This document shows, piece by piece, positions 19,831 to 29,071 of a stretch of 37,329 bases of DNA. The translations under genes and the position numbers were made by a program. How positions within the stretch are numbered: the first letter of the stretch is position 1; each line of letters starts with the position of its first letter. Location of the stretch: contig DRLC01000166.1 of assembly GCA_011053145.1 (NCBI GenBank), positions 1 to 37,329 of the forward strand. Reading direction: 5' to 3'. The notes under the pieces were generated by a model. The model made no database searches. It worked only from the letters and a program-made list of their open reading frames with translations, and was not told the origin of the DNA. Source of the DNA: Planctomycetota bacterium. Lineage in GTDB: Bacteria > Planctomycetota > UBA1135 > GCA-002686595.

Positions 19831-19906
19831 GGGCCACTAACTCAATTGGTAGAGTGCCATGTTCACAGCGTGGAAGTTACTGGTTCGAGTCCAGTGTGGC
19901 CCACCA
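19831..19906 (+). tRNA. tRNA-Val (anticodon CAC), CCA end encoded
   Basis: The 76-nt cloverleaf is complete. The acceptor stem GGGCCAC pairs with GTGGCCC, the D arm is ACTC/GAGT, and the anticodon stem CCATG/CGTGG (with one T-G pair) has loop TTCACAG, which places CAC at 19864-19866. The variable loop is 5 nt, the T arm is ACTGG/CCAGT with loop TTCGAGT, the discriminator is A73, and CCA is encoded. It decodes GUG valine codons. It lies between the sigma factor and the convergent sulfatase gene. Confidence 0.95.
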
Positions 19907-19966
19907 CCGCGGAGACGTCGTTGAAAAGTCGTGCGCTCCGCTCGAGTTGAACACGCCCGGGAGGGT

Positions 19967-21454
19967 TCACTCCTCGATCGGTTCCAGCGGGAAGAGCGGG
20001 TTCGGAACGCATTCCCGCGCGAGGATCGATCGCAGACGGGCGGTGAGTTCCGGACGCTCCGCCGCGAGGTCGTGCTCCTCGTGCGGGTCGGCTTCGAGAT
20101 CGAAGACCTCGAGCGCGGCCGAGGCGCCGTCGCGGCGGATGTGGCGCTGGACCGCCTTGTAGCGCCCGTCGATGACGGCGCGCTGTCCGCCATACTCGAA
20201 GAACTCCCAGACGAGCGGATGGGCGCGTTCTCCGGGGTCCTCGCCCAGCAGGACCGGGAGTAGGCTCTCGCCGTCGAGTCCCTCCGGCGCCTCGAGCTGG
20301 GCGACATCCGCGATCGTCGGGAACACGTCCTGGAAGCCCGAGACGAACTCCGTCGTCGTCCCGGCGGGAACGTGCCCCGGCCAGCGTGCGATCATCGGCA
20401 CGCGAAGTCCGCCCTCGAAGACGCTTCCCTTTCGGCCGCGCAGTCCGCCGGTGCTCTCGAAGAACTCCGTGTCCACGCCGCCGACATCGTGGGTGGGACC
20501 GTTGTCGCTCGAGAACAGGATGAGCGTGCGGTCGGCGATCCCGAGTTCGTCGACGAGGTCGAGGATCTTCCCGACGTGGTCGTCGAGCTGCGAGATCAGA
20601 GCCGCGTAGGCGGCGTGCGGACGGGGGTGGGGGAGGTAGCCGCGGGTGCCGAGGTAGGGTTCCTCATCCCATTCGGTGGGGTAGCGCTCGAGCCATTCGT
20701 CGAGGGGTTGGAGCGCGACGTGGGGCTCGACGAACGGTGCGTATAGGAAGAAGGGTTCGGCGGCGTGCTCGCGGAGGAACGCGAGCGACATCTTCGCGAT
20801 CAGCTCGGGCGCGTACTGGTCGCCGCGGAATCGCGCAAAGGAATCGGGCGCCTCGACGAGCTTCTGGTGGGGGGAGAAGCGCGGGTTGTCGAGCGGATAG
20901 CGTTCGGCGTTGAGCCAGAGGTGGTCGGGGTAGAGGTTGTGTGCCTGACGTTGGCAGTTGTAGCCGAAGAACAGGTCGAACCCGTGATCGTTCGGGTCGC
21001 CGCTCGAGCCCACCGGCCCGAGGCCCCACTTGCCCATCGCCCCGGTCGCGTATCCGGCGCCGCGCAGGAACGCGGGCAGGAGCAGGGAATCGGCCGAGAT
21101 CGGCCACTGCCCCTCGGGCTGCACCTCCTTGTTGCCGCGGATCTCGGCTCGAGCGAGTTCGTGTCCCGAGAGCAGCACGCAGCGAGCAGGCGCACACACC
21201 GGGGCGCCCGCATAGTGCCGCGTGAAGCGCATCCCCTCGCTCGCCATGCGGTCGAGGTTTGGAGTCCGGATCTTCTTCTGTCCGTAGCAGCCCAGCTCTC
21301 CCCAGCCCAGGTCGTCCGCGAGGATGTAGATGATGTTCGGAGGCCGGTCCTCCTGGGCGGCGGCGGGGAGAGACGCGGCGAGGAGCGCGACAACCGCGAG
21401 GAGGGAGTGCGGGGGCGTTCGCTTCCATCGACGAATGTTCCTGGATCGCGTCAT
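19967..21454 (-). CDS. Exported type I sulfatase (arylsulfatase family)
   Basis: 495 aa; the ATG at 21454 has GGAGGAG about eight bases upstream. The signal peptide is SLLAVVALLAASLPAAAQ. The fold begins PPNIIYILADDLGWGELGCY, with the metal-binding DD at 47-48. The sulfatase signature is VCAPARCVLLSGH: Cys87 in C-x-P-x-R would be turned into formylglycine by a maturase. Other signatures are GYATGAMGKWGLG, FFLYAPFVEPH, LILFSSDNGPTHD (metal site) and LRGRKGSVFEGGLRVPMI. These enzymes cut sulfate esters, and in planctomycetes many act on algal sulfated polysaccharides; the actual substrate here is unknown. No maturase gene lies nearby. It is a single gene. Confidence 0.95.
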   Translation of the reverse strand: MTRSRNIRRWKRTPPHSLLAVVALLAASLPAAAQEDRPPNIIYILADDLGWGELGCYGQKKIRTPNLDRMASEGMRFTRHYAGAPVCAPARCVLLSGHELARAEIRGNKEVQPEGQWPISADSLLLPAFLRGAGYATGAMGKWGLGPVGSSGDPNDHGFDLFFGYNCQRQAHNLYPDHLWLNAERYPLDNPRFSPHQKLVEAPDSFARFRGDQYAPELIAKMSLAFLREHAAEPFFLYAPFVEPHVALQPLDEWLERYPTEWDEEPYLGTRGYLPHPRPHAAYAALISQLDDHVGKILDLVDELGIADRTLILFSSDNGPTHDVGGVDTEFFESTGGLRGRKGSVFEGGLRVPMIARWPGHVPAGTTTEFVSGFQDVFPTIADVAQLEAPEGLDGESLLPVLLGEDPGERAHPLVWEFFEYGGQRAVIDGRYKAVQRHIRRDGASAALEVFDLEADPHEEHDLAAERPELTARLRSILARECVPNPLFPLEPIEE

Positions 21455-21538
21455 CGCTCGAACTCCTCCGGTTGTGGTCCGCGAGCGCGGTCCGTTCTAC
21501 CTCGCCGATTCCCCGGCGTCGAGGGAGGCTACCTCGGT

Positions 21539-22528
21539 TCAGTCCGTCTCGAGTTGCAGGGTGACGTGCGCGACCCGAAAGCTCTCCCACAGGCGCGCGC
21601 AGATCGATTCGCGCAGGGACGAGGTTTGGGAGACGGACGTGTCGCCCGCGACGACCACATGGGCGGTCAGGCAGACGTAGCCGCTCGTGATCTCCCAGAT
21701 GTGGAGGTCGTGGACGTCGTGGACGCCGGGTTCCGCGCGCAGGAGTTCTTCCACCTCTTCGGGAGCCACGCCTTCCGGGCTACGCTCGAGCAGGATCGAG
21801 CAGGAAGAGCGCAGCAGCCCGTAGCCCCACCACAGGATCACGAGGGCGACCGCGAGGCTCAACACCGGATCGATCCAGCTCCAGCCGGTCTGCATCAGGA
21901 CGACGCCGCCGATCACGATCACCACGGAAGAGAAGAGGTCGCCGAGCATGTGCAGGAGGGCGCTCTTCGTGTTCAGGTCCTCGGCGCCCGAGCGACCGAG
22001 GATGAACGCGGTGAGGATGTTCACGACGAGTCCCAGGATCGCGACCGCGATCATCTCGGGTCCGTCGATCGGGATGGGGTCCTGGAGTCGTTCGACGGCT
22101 TCCCAGACGATCCAACCGGTCAGGACGAAGAGGCCGATCGCGTTGAAGAGCGAGGCCAGGATCTCCGCGCGGAAGAGGCCGTAGTGCGAGCGGGAGGTGC
22201 GAGGGCGCGACGCGATCCGGATCGCGATCCAGCTCACCCCGAGCGAGACCGTGTGGCTGAGCATGTGCACCGAATCCGAGAGCAGCATCAGGCTGCCCGT
22301 GAGCACGCCGGCGACCGCCTCGATCACCATCGTGACGACGGTCAGGATCATCGAGATCGCGAGGGCGCGCCGCTGGCGAGGGCGGTGAGCTTCGACCCCG
22401 TCCACCGAATGCGTGTGGGGCGCGGGGTGGGAATGCGGTGCCGACGAGCAGGTGTGCCCGTGCGCATCCCGTTCCACCACGGGGGAGTGGTGGGCACAGC
22501 AGGCGCTGGGGGTGTGCTCGAAGGTCAT
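21539..22528 (-). CDS. Cation diffusion facilitator (CDF) metal exporter
   Basis: 329 aa. A His/Cys-rich cytoplasmic N-terminus (HTPSACCAHH; HSHPAPHTHS) is followed by six TM helices between about residues 55 and 245, and a C-terminal ferredoxin-like domain (GVHDVHDLHIWEITSGYVCL). Transport-site motifs are seen: SDSVHMLSHT in TM2 and HMLGDLFSS in TM5. CDF proteins exchange Zn, Cd, Co or similar ions for protons in the inner membrane. The first motif has S-H where many ZnT/CzcD proteins have T-D or S-D, so metal choice may differ. It lies 84 bp upstream of the sulfatase on the same strand; no metal regulator is nearby. Confidence 0.93.
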   Translation of the reverse strand: MTFEHTPSACCAHHSPVVERDAHGHTCSSAPHSHPAPHTHSVDGVEAHRPRQRRALAISMILTVVTMVIEAVAGVLTGSLMLLSDSVHMLSHTVSLGVSWIAIRIASRPRTSRSHYGLFRAEILASLFNAIGLFVLTGWIVWEAVERLQDPIPIDGPEMIAVAILGLVVNILTAFILGRSGAEDLNTKSALLHMLGDLFSSVVIVIGGVVLMQTGWSWIDPVLSLAVALVILWWGYGLLRSSCSILLERSPEGVAPEEVEELLRAEPGVHDVHDLHIWEITSGYVCLTAHVVVAGDTSVSQTSSLRESICARLWESFRVAHVTLQLETD

Positions 22529-22649
22529 GGGGATGCCGGAGCCAAGGATAGGGCGGCCGGGGACGGGATCCCGTTCGGATCGACCAGATTCCCGCCGCGA
22601 CTCGACCCGAAGTCGGCTCCCCTTCCCCCCCGGGCCCCCGGCGTGGTGC

Positions 22650-24530
22650 TCACATCCCGATGACGACGGTCGCTCCGTTGCAGAGCGTCAGGCCCTGGGC
22701 ATCGAAGACCCCGGCCTGGGCGGTCGCCTGGGCTCCGAGCAGGTCGAGGAGTACCGGAATCGAGCCGAAGGTCAGGGACTGCTTGCCCGGGGTGAGCACG
22801 GGTTGGAGGAGCATCGTGTACCGCGGGGAGTTCAGGTCGACGAGGATCTCACCCGCGGGCAGGAAGGTGCCGGCGGACGGCGCGGAGTAGGCGACCACCA
22901 CGACGGCCGCGGCCGTGGGGAACGGGAAGGTCGACACGAATCCTGTCCAAAGGCCCCCGAGGATCGGAGGATCCGGGACGAAGCAGACCCGGTTCGCTCC
23001 GCTGCCGTTGTGGAGCTGGGACGTTGCCGGACGCAGGTCGAGGTCGAACTGGGTCGTCGCGCTCCCGCCGATCCCGGAGACGGTCATCGAGACCGTGTAG
23101 CGCTTCTTCTGGGACGCGGAAACCAGGGAGTATTCGTGGAGTGGATCCGGGGTTGTGGAGGTCGTTCCGTCTCCGAAGTCCCAGAGCCACGAGCCGACGT
23201 TGTTGACGGTGTCGTCCCGGAACTGGATGTCGATGAGGCCGGACGAGACGTATCTCGAGATGCTGGCGGAAACGGACGGGATCGGAGGCTGGAACCCCGA
23301 ACCGTCCAGCTCCAGAACGAGCGCGGTGTTCTCCCGCGCGACGCCGACCACGAGCTCGGCCATGCCGTCGCCGTCGAGATCCCCGAGGTCGGCCAGGCCG
23401 AGATCGGCCTCCGAATCGAAGTTCAGGTACTCGTATGCCTTGGTCCGCTGGGCACCGCGTACGTCTCCGTTCGCTTCGAGGAAGAGGATCCAGACCTCGG
23501 GAGTTCCGATCATGTTCTGCCCGGTGGGGGTCTGGGCCTGGGACACGACCAGGTCACCCGCTCCGTTTCCGTCGAGGTCGCCCAGGGCCGAGAGGGCGCT
23601 TGCGAACCGACCGTTTCCGAAGCTCAACCCCGGCGTCGAATTCCCGATCGTTCGGAGGCCGATGCTGAGCCCGGCCGGGTCCAGGTAGAGGATGCGGATC
23701 TCCCCGTGGAGCCCGTCCGCGGTCGGGGCTCCCACCGCAAGGTCCGGAACCCCGTCACCGCTGCGGTCGCCGATGCCTGCTACGGCCGTTCCGAATCCGT
23801 CGCCGAGGGAGAGCGTTCCCGCGATCGCCCCTCCGGTCGTATTGCTGAGGCGTTGGAACCTGCGCACCGTTCCGTCCGGCCGGAGGAAGAGGATCATCAC
23901 GAAGGGCCACCGGAGTTTCCCGGGGGCGCCCACCGCGAGTTCGGGAATCGAATCGCCGTCGAGGTCACCGATGTTCGCGAGGGACGAGCCGAACGCGACG
24001 GAGGTCGCCAGGTTCACGTTGAGGCCCGCGCGACCGCTGGCGATCAGCACTTGCCGGGAGATGAGTCCGTTGGCACCCACGGAAAGGATCCAGACGCCAC
24101 CACGCCCACCATCGGCTCCGGGAGCTCCGACGGCGATCTCCGGGTCACCGTCCGCATCGATGTCTCCGAGGTAGGCAGCGCTCGATCCGAACCCCGCGTT
24201 GCCCACTCCAGGTACCGCGCGGAAGTGGGCCTTGCCGTCGGAGACCTCGCGCTCGGCTCGGACGCTCCCGTCCGCGTTGAGGGTCAAGAGCCAGAGCGTG
24301 TCGCGGGCTTCTTCCCCGACGGCGAGGTCCGGAACGCCGTTGCCGTCGAGGTCGCCGAGCCGGGCCGTGGAGCTCCCAAAGTTCCGGGCCGAGGTCCCGA
24401 CGAAGCCGGAAGCTCCGGGTTCGATGGGACGGATCGAGCGCACACTGCCGGTCTGCCCGATGGCTGGGGCGGCCGTGAAGGCGAAAAGGGCGAGGGCGCA
24501 GCGGACGGATCGGGGGGCAAGGGATTGCAT
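22650..24530 (-). CDS. Secreted FG-GAP beta-propeller protein with PKD domain
   Basis: 626 aa with signal peptide VRCALALFAFTAAPAIGQ. Six to seven FG-GAP repeats are seen at about residues 51-73, 114-135, 181-201, 246-267, 309-329 and 376-396, each with the form F-G-S-x...LGDLDGDGxxDLAVGAP, the calcium-binding loop of integrin-like propellers. A PKD domain follows at about 418-500 (GSWLWDFGDGTTSTTPDPLH). Residues 505-626 form a C-terminal module with PSAGTFLPAGEILVDLNSPR and an end of GLTLCNGATVVIGM. Similar ends occur, as I recall, on many exported proteins of related planctomycetes, possibly for sorting. It is probably a surface protein; the ligand is unknown. It is divergent from the coiled-coil gene. 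Confidence 0.85.
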   Translation of the reverse strand: MQSLAPRSVRCALALFAFTAAPAIGQTGSVRSIRPIEPGASGFVGTSARNFGSSTARLGDLDGNGVPDLAVGEEARDTLWLLTLNADGSVRAEREVSDGKAHFRAVPGVGNAGFGSSAAYLGDIDADGDPEIAVGAPGADGGRGGVWILSVGANGLISRQVLIASGRAGLNVNLATSVAFGSSLANIGDLDGDSIPELAVGAPGKLRWPFVMILFLRPDGTVRRFQRLSNTTGGAIAGTLSLGDGFGTAVAGIGDRSGDGVPDLAVGAPTADGLHGEIRILYLDPAGLSIGLRTIGNSTPGLSFGNGRFASALSALGDLDGNGAGDLVVSQAQTPTGQNMIGTPEVWILFLEANGDVRGAQRTKAYEYLNFDSEADLGLADLGDLDGDGMAELVVGVARENTALVLELDGSGFQPPIPSVSASISRYVSSGLIDIQFRDDTVNNVGSWLWDFGDGTTSTTPDPLHEYSLVSASQKKRYTVSMTVSGIGGSATTQFDLDLRPATSQLHNGSGANRVCFVPDPPILGGLWTGFVSTFPFPTAAAVVVVAYSAPSAGTFLPAGEILVDLNSPRYTMLLQPVLTPGKQSLTFGSIPVLLDLLGAQATAQAGVFDAQGLTLCNGATVVIGM

Positions 24531-24744
24531 CGGAAGGGAGCTCGGGTGGATGCGAGCTGGAAGCGGCCCAGGCTATCCCGGGGGGCGGAATCGCGCAGGA
24601 GGGCCTTCGGCCGAAATGTATTCCGGGGGCCTTTGGGTGCCCCGAATCGGCAGTTTCCTTGAGGCCCGGGGGACTCGGTGCCGAAATCGACGGAGCCTGG
24701 ATCCCTGCCCGGGGCCGGGCGGGCGACTTGTCGAGCCCCTCCTC

Positions 24745-25911
24745 GTGACGAATCAAACCCCGAACACCACCGGCTGGCGGCGTCTCCTGTCCGGAGCTGG
24801 CCTGCGCGGATGGCTGCGCGAGCGGCGCAGGGAACGCAAGGAACTGCTCTGGCAGCGCCAGCAACAGCGCGACGTGTTCCGGAACATCATCCTGGCGACG
24901 CGCAGGATCCAGGACGTCCAGCGCACCTTCGCGGAGGACGTGGAAGAGGTGCGGGGGCTCCGCGCTCACCTGGAGCACGCTCGGCCGGAAATGGAGCGCC
25001 TGGGGGGAGCGTTGGAGTCGTCCCAGGAGGTCTTCGAGAGGCTCAGCGAGAAGCTGGAGAGGAGCGAGGAGGCGGCGGGCGCCCACCTCGAGAACCTCGA
25101 GAGGCACCTCACCGCGCATGCCGAGCGGCTCGAGGCGCACCTGCACGAGCTCGAGGCGAGGCTCGCCGCGAGCGAAGCGGCCCTCGCGGCCCGAATCGAT
25201 GGACTGGCCGGGCAGGGGGAACGGGAGCGATTGCAGGAGATGGTGAACTCCCTCGAAGCGACCCTCGCGCTGCGAGGCCAGGAGCTGCGGGAGGTGCGGG
25301 CGAGTCTCGCCGCCCTGCGTGCGAAGGAGAAGGGGCCGAAGGACGGGGACGGGCGCGCGGTGGAGCTCCTCAACGAACAACTGAAGGCCGAGAGGGCCCG
25401 GCGCGCGAAGATCGAAGCGCAGCTCGAGGAGGAGCGAGCACGGACCGAGGAACTCGAGGCCGAGGTGCGGAACGCGTTCCTGCGGGCATCCGAGGACGAG
25501 AAGGCGCGACGCGCGATGGAGGAGGCGAGCGCGTGCCTCGAGGGGCGCATCGACGAGATGCAGTCCCTGGTGGAGGGCGTGGGCCGCGGCGCCAACGACG
25601 GAGCCCCGTCGGCGGCCCGAGAGGCCGCGGAGCTGAACGCGCTGAAGGAACGGCTGCGCGAGTCGGAGATCGCTCGCCTCGATCTCGAAGCGCGGCACGA
25701 GCGGGAACTCGGGGACTTCGCCGAGCACAGCCGCGAACGCGTTGCGGCCTTGACGGCCCGCGTGCAGGAACTCGAATCGGCTCTCGCCGCCGCGGTCGAA
25801 GCGCAGATCCACGGCGAGGCGGCCTGCGAGCCCTACCTCCCCGAACTCCCCGACGAAGCCCGCCCGAGCGGGCTCTCCGACCTGATGGGAGGGAGCGAGG
25901 AAGCGGTCTGA
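24745..25911 (+). CDS. Long coiled-coil protein of unknown function
   Basis: 388 aa from a GTG at 24745 ([17 protein letters not shown]). An earlier in-frame ATG at 24616 would add 43 residues of ordinary-looking non-coding translation. A basic start ([20 protein letters not shown]) leads into heptad-rich helix from about residue 35 to 360: [77 protein letters not shown]. No TM helix, signal or catalytic motif is seen. The tail is [20 protein letters not shown]. Such proteins are usually structural or scaffold components. Low sequence complexity prevents a family call. It converges on etfA across a 97-bp structured gap. Confidence 0.7.
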   Translation: MTNQTPNTTGWRRLLSGAGLRGWLRERRRERKELLWQRQQQRDVFRNIILATRRIQDVQRTFAEDVEEVRGLRAHLEHARPEMERLGGALESSQEVFERLSEKLERSEEAAGAHLENLERHLTAHAERLEAHLHELEARLAASEAALAARIDGLAGQGERERLQEMVNSLEATLALRGQELREVRASLAALRAKEKGPKDGDGRAVELLNEQLKAERARRAKIEAQLEEERARTEELEAEVRNAFLRASEDEKARRAMEEASACLEGRIDEMQSLVEGVGRGANDGAPSAAREAAELNALKERLRESEIARLDLEARHERELGDFAEHSRERVAALTARVQELESALAAAVEAQIHGEAACEPYLPELPDEARPSGLSDLMGGSEEAV

Positions 25912-25926
25912 ATCGCGCGCGGCGGT

Positions 25927-25994
25927 GGGGGATTCCCCCTGGAGGATGCCCGTCTCGGTGCCCGGCTCGGAGCATCACCCAGCGGGAATCCCCC
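25927..25994. terminator. Bidirectional terminator candidate between coiled-coil gene and etfA
   Basis: GGGGGATTCCC at 25927-25937 pairs perfectly with GGGAATCCCCC at 25984-25994. Inside, GATGC (25945-25949) pairs with GCATC (25972-25976). The structure sits between two convergent stop codons. There is no T-run, so it may stop transcription only with help or may protect the 3' ends. Confidence 0.45.
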
Positions 25995-26008
25995 CTCGCA
26001 CCTCGCGA

Positions 26009-26953
26009 TCAGAGCGCCCGGATTCGCTTCACCTCTTCGGTCAGCGCGGGCACGACTTCGAAGGCGTCGCCGACGATGCCGTAGTCGGCGACCTTGAAGA
26101 TCGGAGCTTCGGCGTCCTTGTTGATCGCGACGATGACCTTCGAGGTCTTCATCCCCGCCAGGTGCTGGATCGCGCCCGAGATCCCGGCGGCGATGTAGAG
26201 TTGGGGCGAGACGGTCTTGCCGGTCTGGCCGACCTGCTCGGAGTGCGGCCTCCAGCCGGCGTCGACGACCGCGCGGCTCGCGCCGACCGCGGCGTTGCCG
26301 AAGGCGGCGGCGAGTTCCTCGAGGATCCCGAAGCCCTCCGCACTCCCCATTCCGCGCCCGCCGGCGACGACCACCGGGGCCTCGCTCACGTCCATCGGGC
26401 CGCCCTCCTTCGCGTCGAGCGCGGTGCGCTTGGCGAGGCCCTCGCCGAGGGCCGGGCCGTCGACGATCTCACCCGGACCGGCCTGATCGCTGGCGGCGAA
26501 GACGTTCCGGCGCAGGGTCGCGCAGACGACCTGAGCGTTGCTCTTGAGATTCGCGAGCAGCTTGCCCGCGAGCCACGGACGCTGCAGAACGATCCCGTCG
26601 CCTTCGACCGTCACCGCGACGCAGTCGGAGAGCAGCGTCGAGTCGAGGAGTGCGGCGATGCGCGGTGCGAGGTCGCGGCCGCTCGAGGTCGCGCTGGCAA
26701 AGAAGGCGCTCGCGCCGTTCTCGCCGGCGACTTCCGCGACCGCCTTCGCGATCGCGTCCGGGCTGAGGGTGTCGCCGGAGAGCACGACCGCCTTGGCCGC
26801 GCCGGCCGCTCCCGCGGCGGCTTCCCGGGCGCCTTCCCCGAACAGGACCGCGACGACGTTGTCGGAGACGCTCCGGGCCGCACCCAGGGCTTCGAGGCTC
26901 GCGCGCTTCGGGGCGCCGTCCTTGTGCTCGACGTAAACGAGGATGGTGGACAT
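26009..26953 (-). CDS. etfA: Electron transfer flavoprotein subunit alpha
   Basis: 314 aa. With EtfB it forms a soluble FAD-containing heterodimer that takes electrons from acyl-CoA dehydrogenases and similar enzymes. The N-terminal half starts [20 protein letters not shown]. The C-terminal FAD domain is clear: [53 protein letters not shown] and [14 protein letters not shown], then [20 protein letters not shown] lies eight bases before the ATG and overlaps the etfB stop codon, so the two genes form an operon with 11 bp between them. No ETF:quinone oxidoreductase or dehydrogenase gene is in the window. Confidence 0.97.
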   Translation of the reverse strand: MSTILVYVEHKDGAPKRASLEALGAARSVSDNVVAVLFGEGAREAAAGAAGAAKAVVLSGDTLSPDAIAKAVAEVAGENGASAFFASATSSGRDLAPRIAALLDSTLLSDCVAVTVEGDGIVLQRPWLAGKLLANLKSNAQVVCATLRRNVFAASDQAGPGEIVDGPALGEGLAKRTALDAKEGGPMDVSEAPVVVAGGRGMGSAEGFGILEELAAAFGNAAVGASRAVVDAGWRPHSEQVGQTGKTVSPQLYIAAGISGAIQHLAGMKTSKVIVAINKDAEAPIFKVADYGIVGDAFEVVPALTEEVKRIRAL

Positions 26954-26964
26954 CGCAACAACTC

Positions 26965-27717
26965 CTAGAGCACTTGGGCTTCGTTCTGCAGGGCTTCGAT
27001 GAGAGCGGGGACGGCGGCGGCGCCCTCTCCGACGATGCGGCCCTCCTTGCGGGCCGGCGGCAACTCGAGCGAGACGACTTCCACCTGGTTCGATCCTTCG
27101 GGGGCGGGGGTTTCGTCTAGCGGTTTCTTCTTCGCCGCCATGATCCCCTTGAGGCCCGCGTAACGCGGCTCGTTCAGGTCCTTCTGGCAGGTGATCACCG
27201 CGGGCAGGGAGAACGAGAAGGTCTCGATCCCGTCGTCGGCCTCACGCTTCGCGGTGCCGCCGTTCTCGGAGAGGTCGAGCTCGACCACGTCCGTGACGCA
27301 GGCCCAGCCGAGGAGCGTCGCGAGCATCGGACCGACCGACGCGTTGTCGCGGTCCGTGGCGAGGCGGCCGCAGAAGACCACGTTCGCGCCGAGCTCGGCG
27401 ACCTTCTCCTTGAGCGCCTTCGCGGTGGAGAGGGCGTCTCGGTCGGCCCAGTTCTCGTCGACGAGGGTGATGCCCTTGTCCGCGCCCTTCGCGAGGCACT
27501 CGCGCATCTCCTTCTGTGCTCCGGCGGGGCCGAGCGTGATGACGGTGACCTCACCACCGAGCTTCTCCCTGGTCTTCACGGCCTCCTCGACCGCGATCTC
27601 ATCGTAGAAGGAGACCATGTACTGGACGCCGGAGGCATCGAGGTGCTTGCCGTCCGCGCTGACCTGCGCGACGAGGTCCGTCGTCGGGACCCGCTTCATC
27701 AGTGCGACGATGTTCAT
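26965..27717 (-). CDS. etfB: Electron transfer flavoprotein subunit beta
   Basis: 250 aa, the normal length. It is the partner of EtfA and binds AMP in the classical (non-bifurcating) type. Signatures are MNIVALMKRVPTTD at the start, MVSFYDEIAVEEAVKTREK, VITLGPAGAQKEMRECLAKG, DKGITLVDE, VVFCGRLATDRDNASVGPML and LPAVITCQKDLNEPRYAGLK, then GIMAAKKKPLDE. The first gene of etfB-etfA, it has AGGA about nine bases upstream of the ATG at 27717. The type (AMP or bifurcating FAD) cannot be fixed by eye, but no bifurcation partner genes lie nearby. Confidence 0.97.
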   Translation of the reverse strand: MNIVALMKRVPTTDLVAQVSADGKHLDASGVQYMVSFYDEIAVEEAVKTREKLGGEVTVITLGPAGAQKEMRECLAKGADKGITLVDENWADRDALSTAKALKEKVAELGANVVFCGRLATDRDNASVGPMLATLLGWACVTDVVELDLSENGGTAKREADDGIETFSFSLPAVITCQKDLNEPRYAGLKGIMAAKKKPLDETPAPEGSNQVEVVSLELPPARKEGRIVGEGAAAVPALIEALQNEAQVL

Positions 27718-27857
27718 GAAGGGCCGTTCCTGGCTGCTGGGATGGGGATTCAGGGCACGCGAGGTGCCCGAAAAGGGCGAGCATGATAGGGAGAGGGCCT
27801 TCCCGCGGCAACCGCCGGGACCTGTCGGGGATCAAGGGGCGGGCGTGCCGGGACCCC

Positions 27858-28655
27858 TCAGCCGAGTCCGCGCTGTTCCTCGGCGCTGACCCCGCGGACC
27901 GGCCGGTCGAAGCTGCGGCCGAGGTAGACCTCGCGCACCCGGGGATCGGCGATGAGCTCCTCCGCGGTCCCTTCCCGCAGGATCTGGCCCTGGTGGATGA
28001 TGTAGGCACGATCCACGCTCTCGAGCGTCTCCCGGACATTGTGGTCGGTGATCAGGACCCCGAGACCGCGGTCGCGGAGGCCCCGCACCAGCCCCTGGAT
28101 CTCCTCCACCGCAATCGGATCGACCCCGGCGAAGGGCTCGTCGAGCAGGAAGATCGACGGGTGCGTGGCCAGCGCCCGGCAGATCTCCAGCCGGCGCCGC
28201 TCGCCTCCGGACAGGGTCTCGGCGATGTTCGTCGCCAGGCGGACGAGGTCCAGCTCCTGGAGGATCTCGTCCGCCCGGATGCGCTGCTGGCGGCGCGTCA
28301 GCTTGGTCGTCTCGAGGACCGCGAGGATGTTGTCGCGGACGGTCATCTTGCGGAAGACGCTCGCCTCCTGGGGCAGGTACCCCATCCCGAGACGCGCTCG
28401 GCGAAACATCGGCATGCGCGAGCATTCCCGCCCCTTGAGCCAGACCTCACCCGCGTCGGGGTGTGTCAGCCCGACCGTCATCCGGAAGGTGGTCGTCTTC
28501 CCGGCGCCGTTCGGGCCCAGGAGTCCGACGATCTCCCCCTTGCGGACGTGGAACGAGACTCCGTCCACGACGCGCCGCTTGCGGAACGCCTTCACGAGGC
28601 CCCGGGTCTCGAGGAGGGCGTCGGCGTGCGGAGAGGGTGCGGAGGGGGAGCGCAT
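27858..28655 (-). CDS. lptB: LPS export ABC transporter ATP-binding protein LptB
   Basis: 265 aa from the ATG at 28655; a longer in-frame upstream extension is Pro/Arg-rich and rejected. It is the cytoplasmic ATPase that powers lipopolysaccharide extraction by LptFG. Motifs are Walker [18 protein letters not shown]-loop [18 protein letters not shown], signature [18 protein letters not shown], Walker [17 protein letters not shown], and switch His in [10 protein letters not shown]. The phrases [23 protein letters not shown] and DHNVRETL are typical of LptB rather than amino-acid importers. Partner genes lptA, lptC, lptF and lptG are not adjacent, so it stands alone. It supports a Gram-negative type envelope. 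The DnaA-box region lies directly upstream. Confidence 0.93.
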   Translation of the reverse strand: MRSPSAPSPHADALLETRGLVKAFRKRRVVDGVSFHVRKGEIVGLLGPNGAGKTTTFRMTVGLTHPDAGEVWLKGRECSRMPMFRRARLGMGYLPQEASVFRKMTVRDNILAVLETTKLTRRQQRIRADEILQELDLVRLATNIAETLSGGERRRLEICRALATHPSIFLLDEPFAGVDPIAVEEIQGLVRGLRDRGLGVLITDHNVRETLESVDRAYIIHQGQILREGTAEELIADPRVREVYLGRSFDRPVRGVSAEEQRGLG

Positions 28656-28821
28656 GGGGGGCAGTCTAGCCCGCGCCCCACGCAAACAGACCACTGTGGG
28701 GGGGCAATCGGGTGTCCTCGGGGGAGAACGCCGCGGGGGCGACCGCATTTGAGGAGGGAAGGGGCCCCAAGGACGGCTGGGGAGGCAGGCGCCGGCGCGG
28801 GCGGGGGTTGCTCCGGATGGG

Positions 28822-28841
28822 TGTGGATAACTCGTGGACAA
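28822..28841 (-). promoter_or_regulatory. Tandem DnaA boxes
   Basis: On the minus strand, TTATCCACA (28822-28830) is a perfect consensus DnaA box. TTGTCCACG (28833-28841) is one mismatch from TTGTCCACA, the form favoured in high-GC bacteria. They share orientation and are 11 bp apart start to start, about one helical turn, as in cooperative DnaA sites. Confidence 0.6.
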
Positions 28842-29062
28842 CCAGAGGCGCGGTGAGCCGCCCGCTGGTTCTCAGGCATCGGGATTACGGGATAGTACCG
28901 AGGGGGCTGGGTCCGTCGCCAGGAGATCGAGATTCGAACTCCTTGAAAATCAACGACTTAGGGAAATGGGATCGAAACTCGCGTCGAAGATTTGGGGGAC
29001 TGGACTTGCCAGGCGATGGGATGCTCGTTCCTGGCCCCTGCCAAAATGTGCCGGTTCGCCGC

Positions 29063-29071
29063 TGTGGATAA
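29063..29071 (-). promoter_or_regulatory. DnaA box
   Basis: A second perfect TTATCCACA on the minus strand, 241 bp from the first and in the same orientation. Two exact 9-mers within 250 bp of GC-rich DNA is far more than expected by chance. Confidence 0.6.

Noticed and set aside
19861-19868. Possible UCA (selenocysteine or opal) anticodon in the tRNA
   Set aside because: The shifted reading would break the 5-bp anticodon stem. With proper pairing the loop is TTCACAG and the anticodon is CAC (Val). The arm lengths are those of a normal tRNA, not tRNA-Sec.
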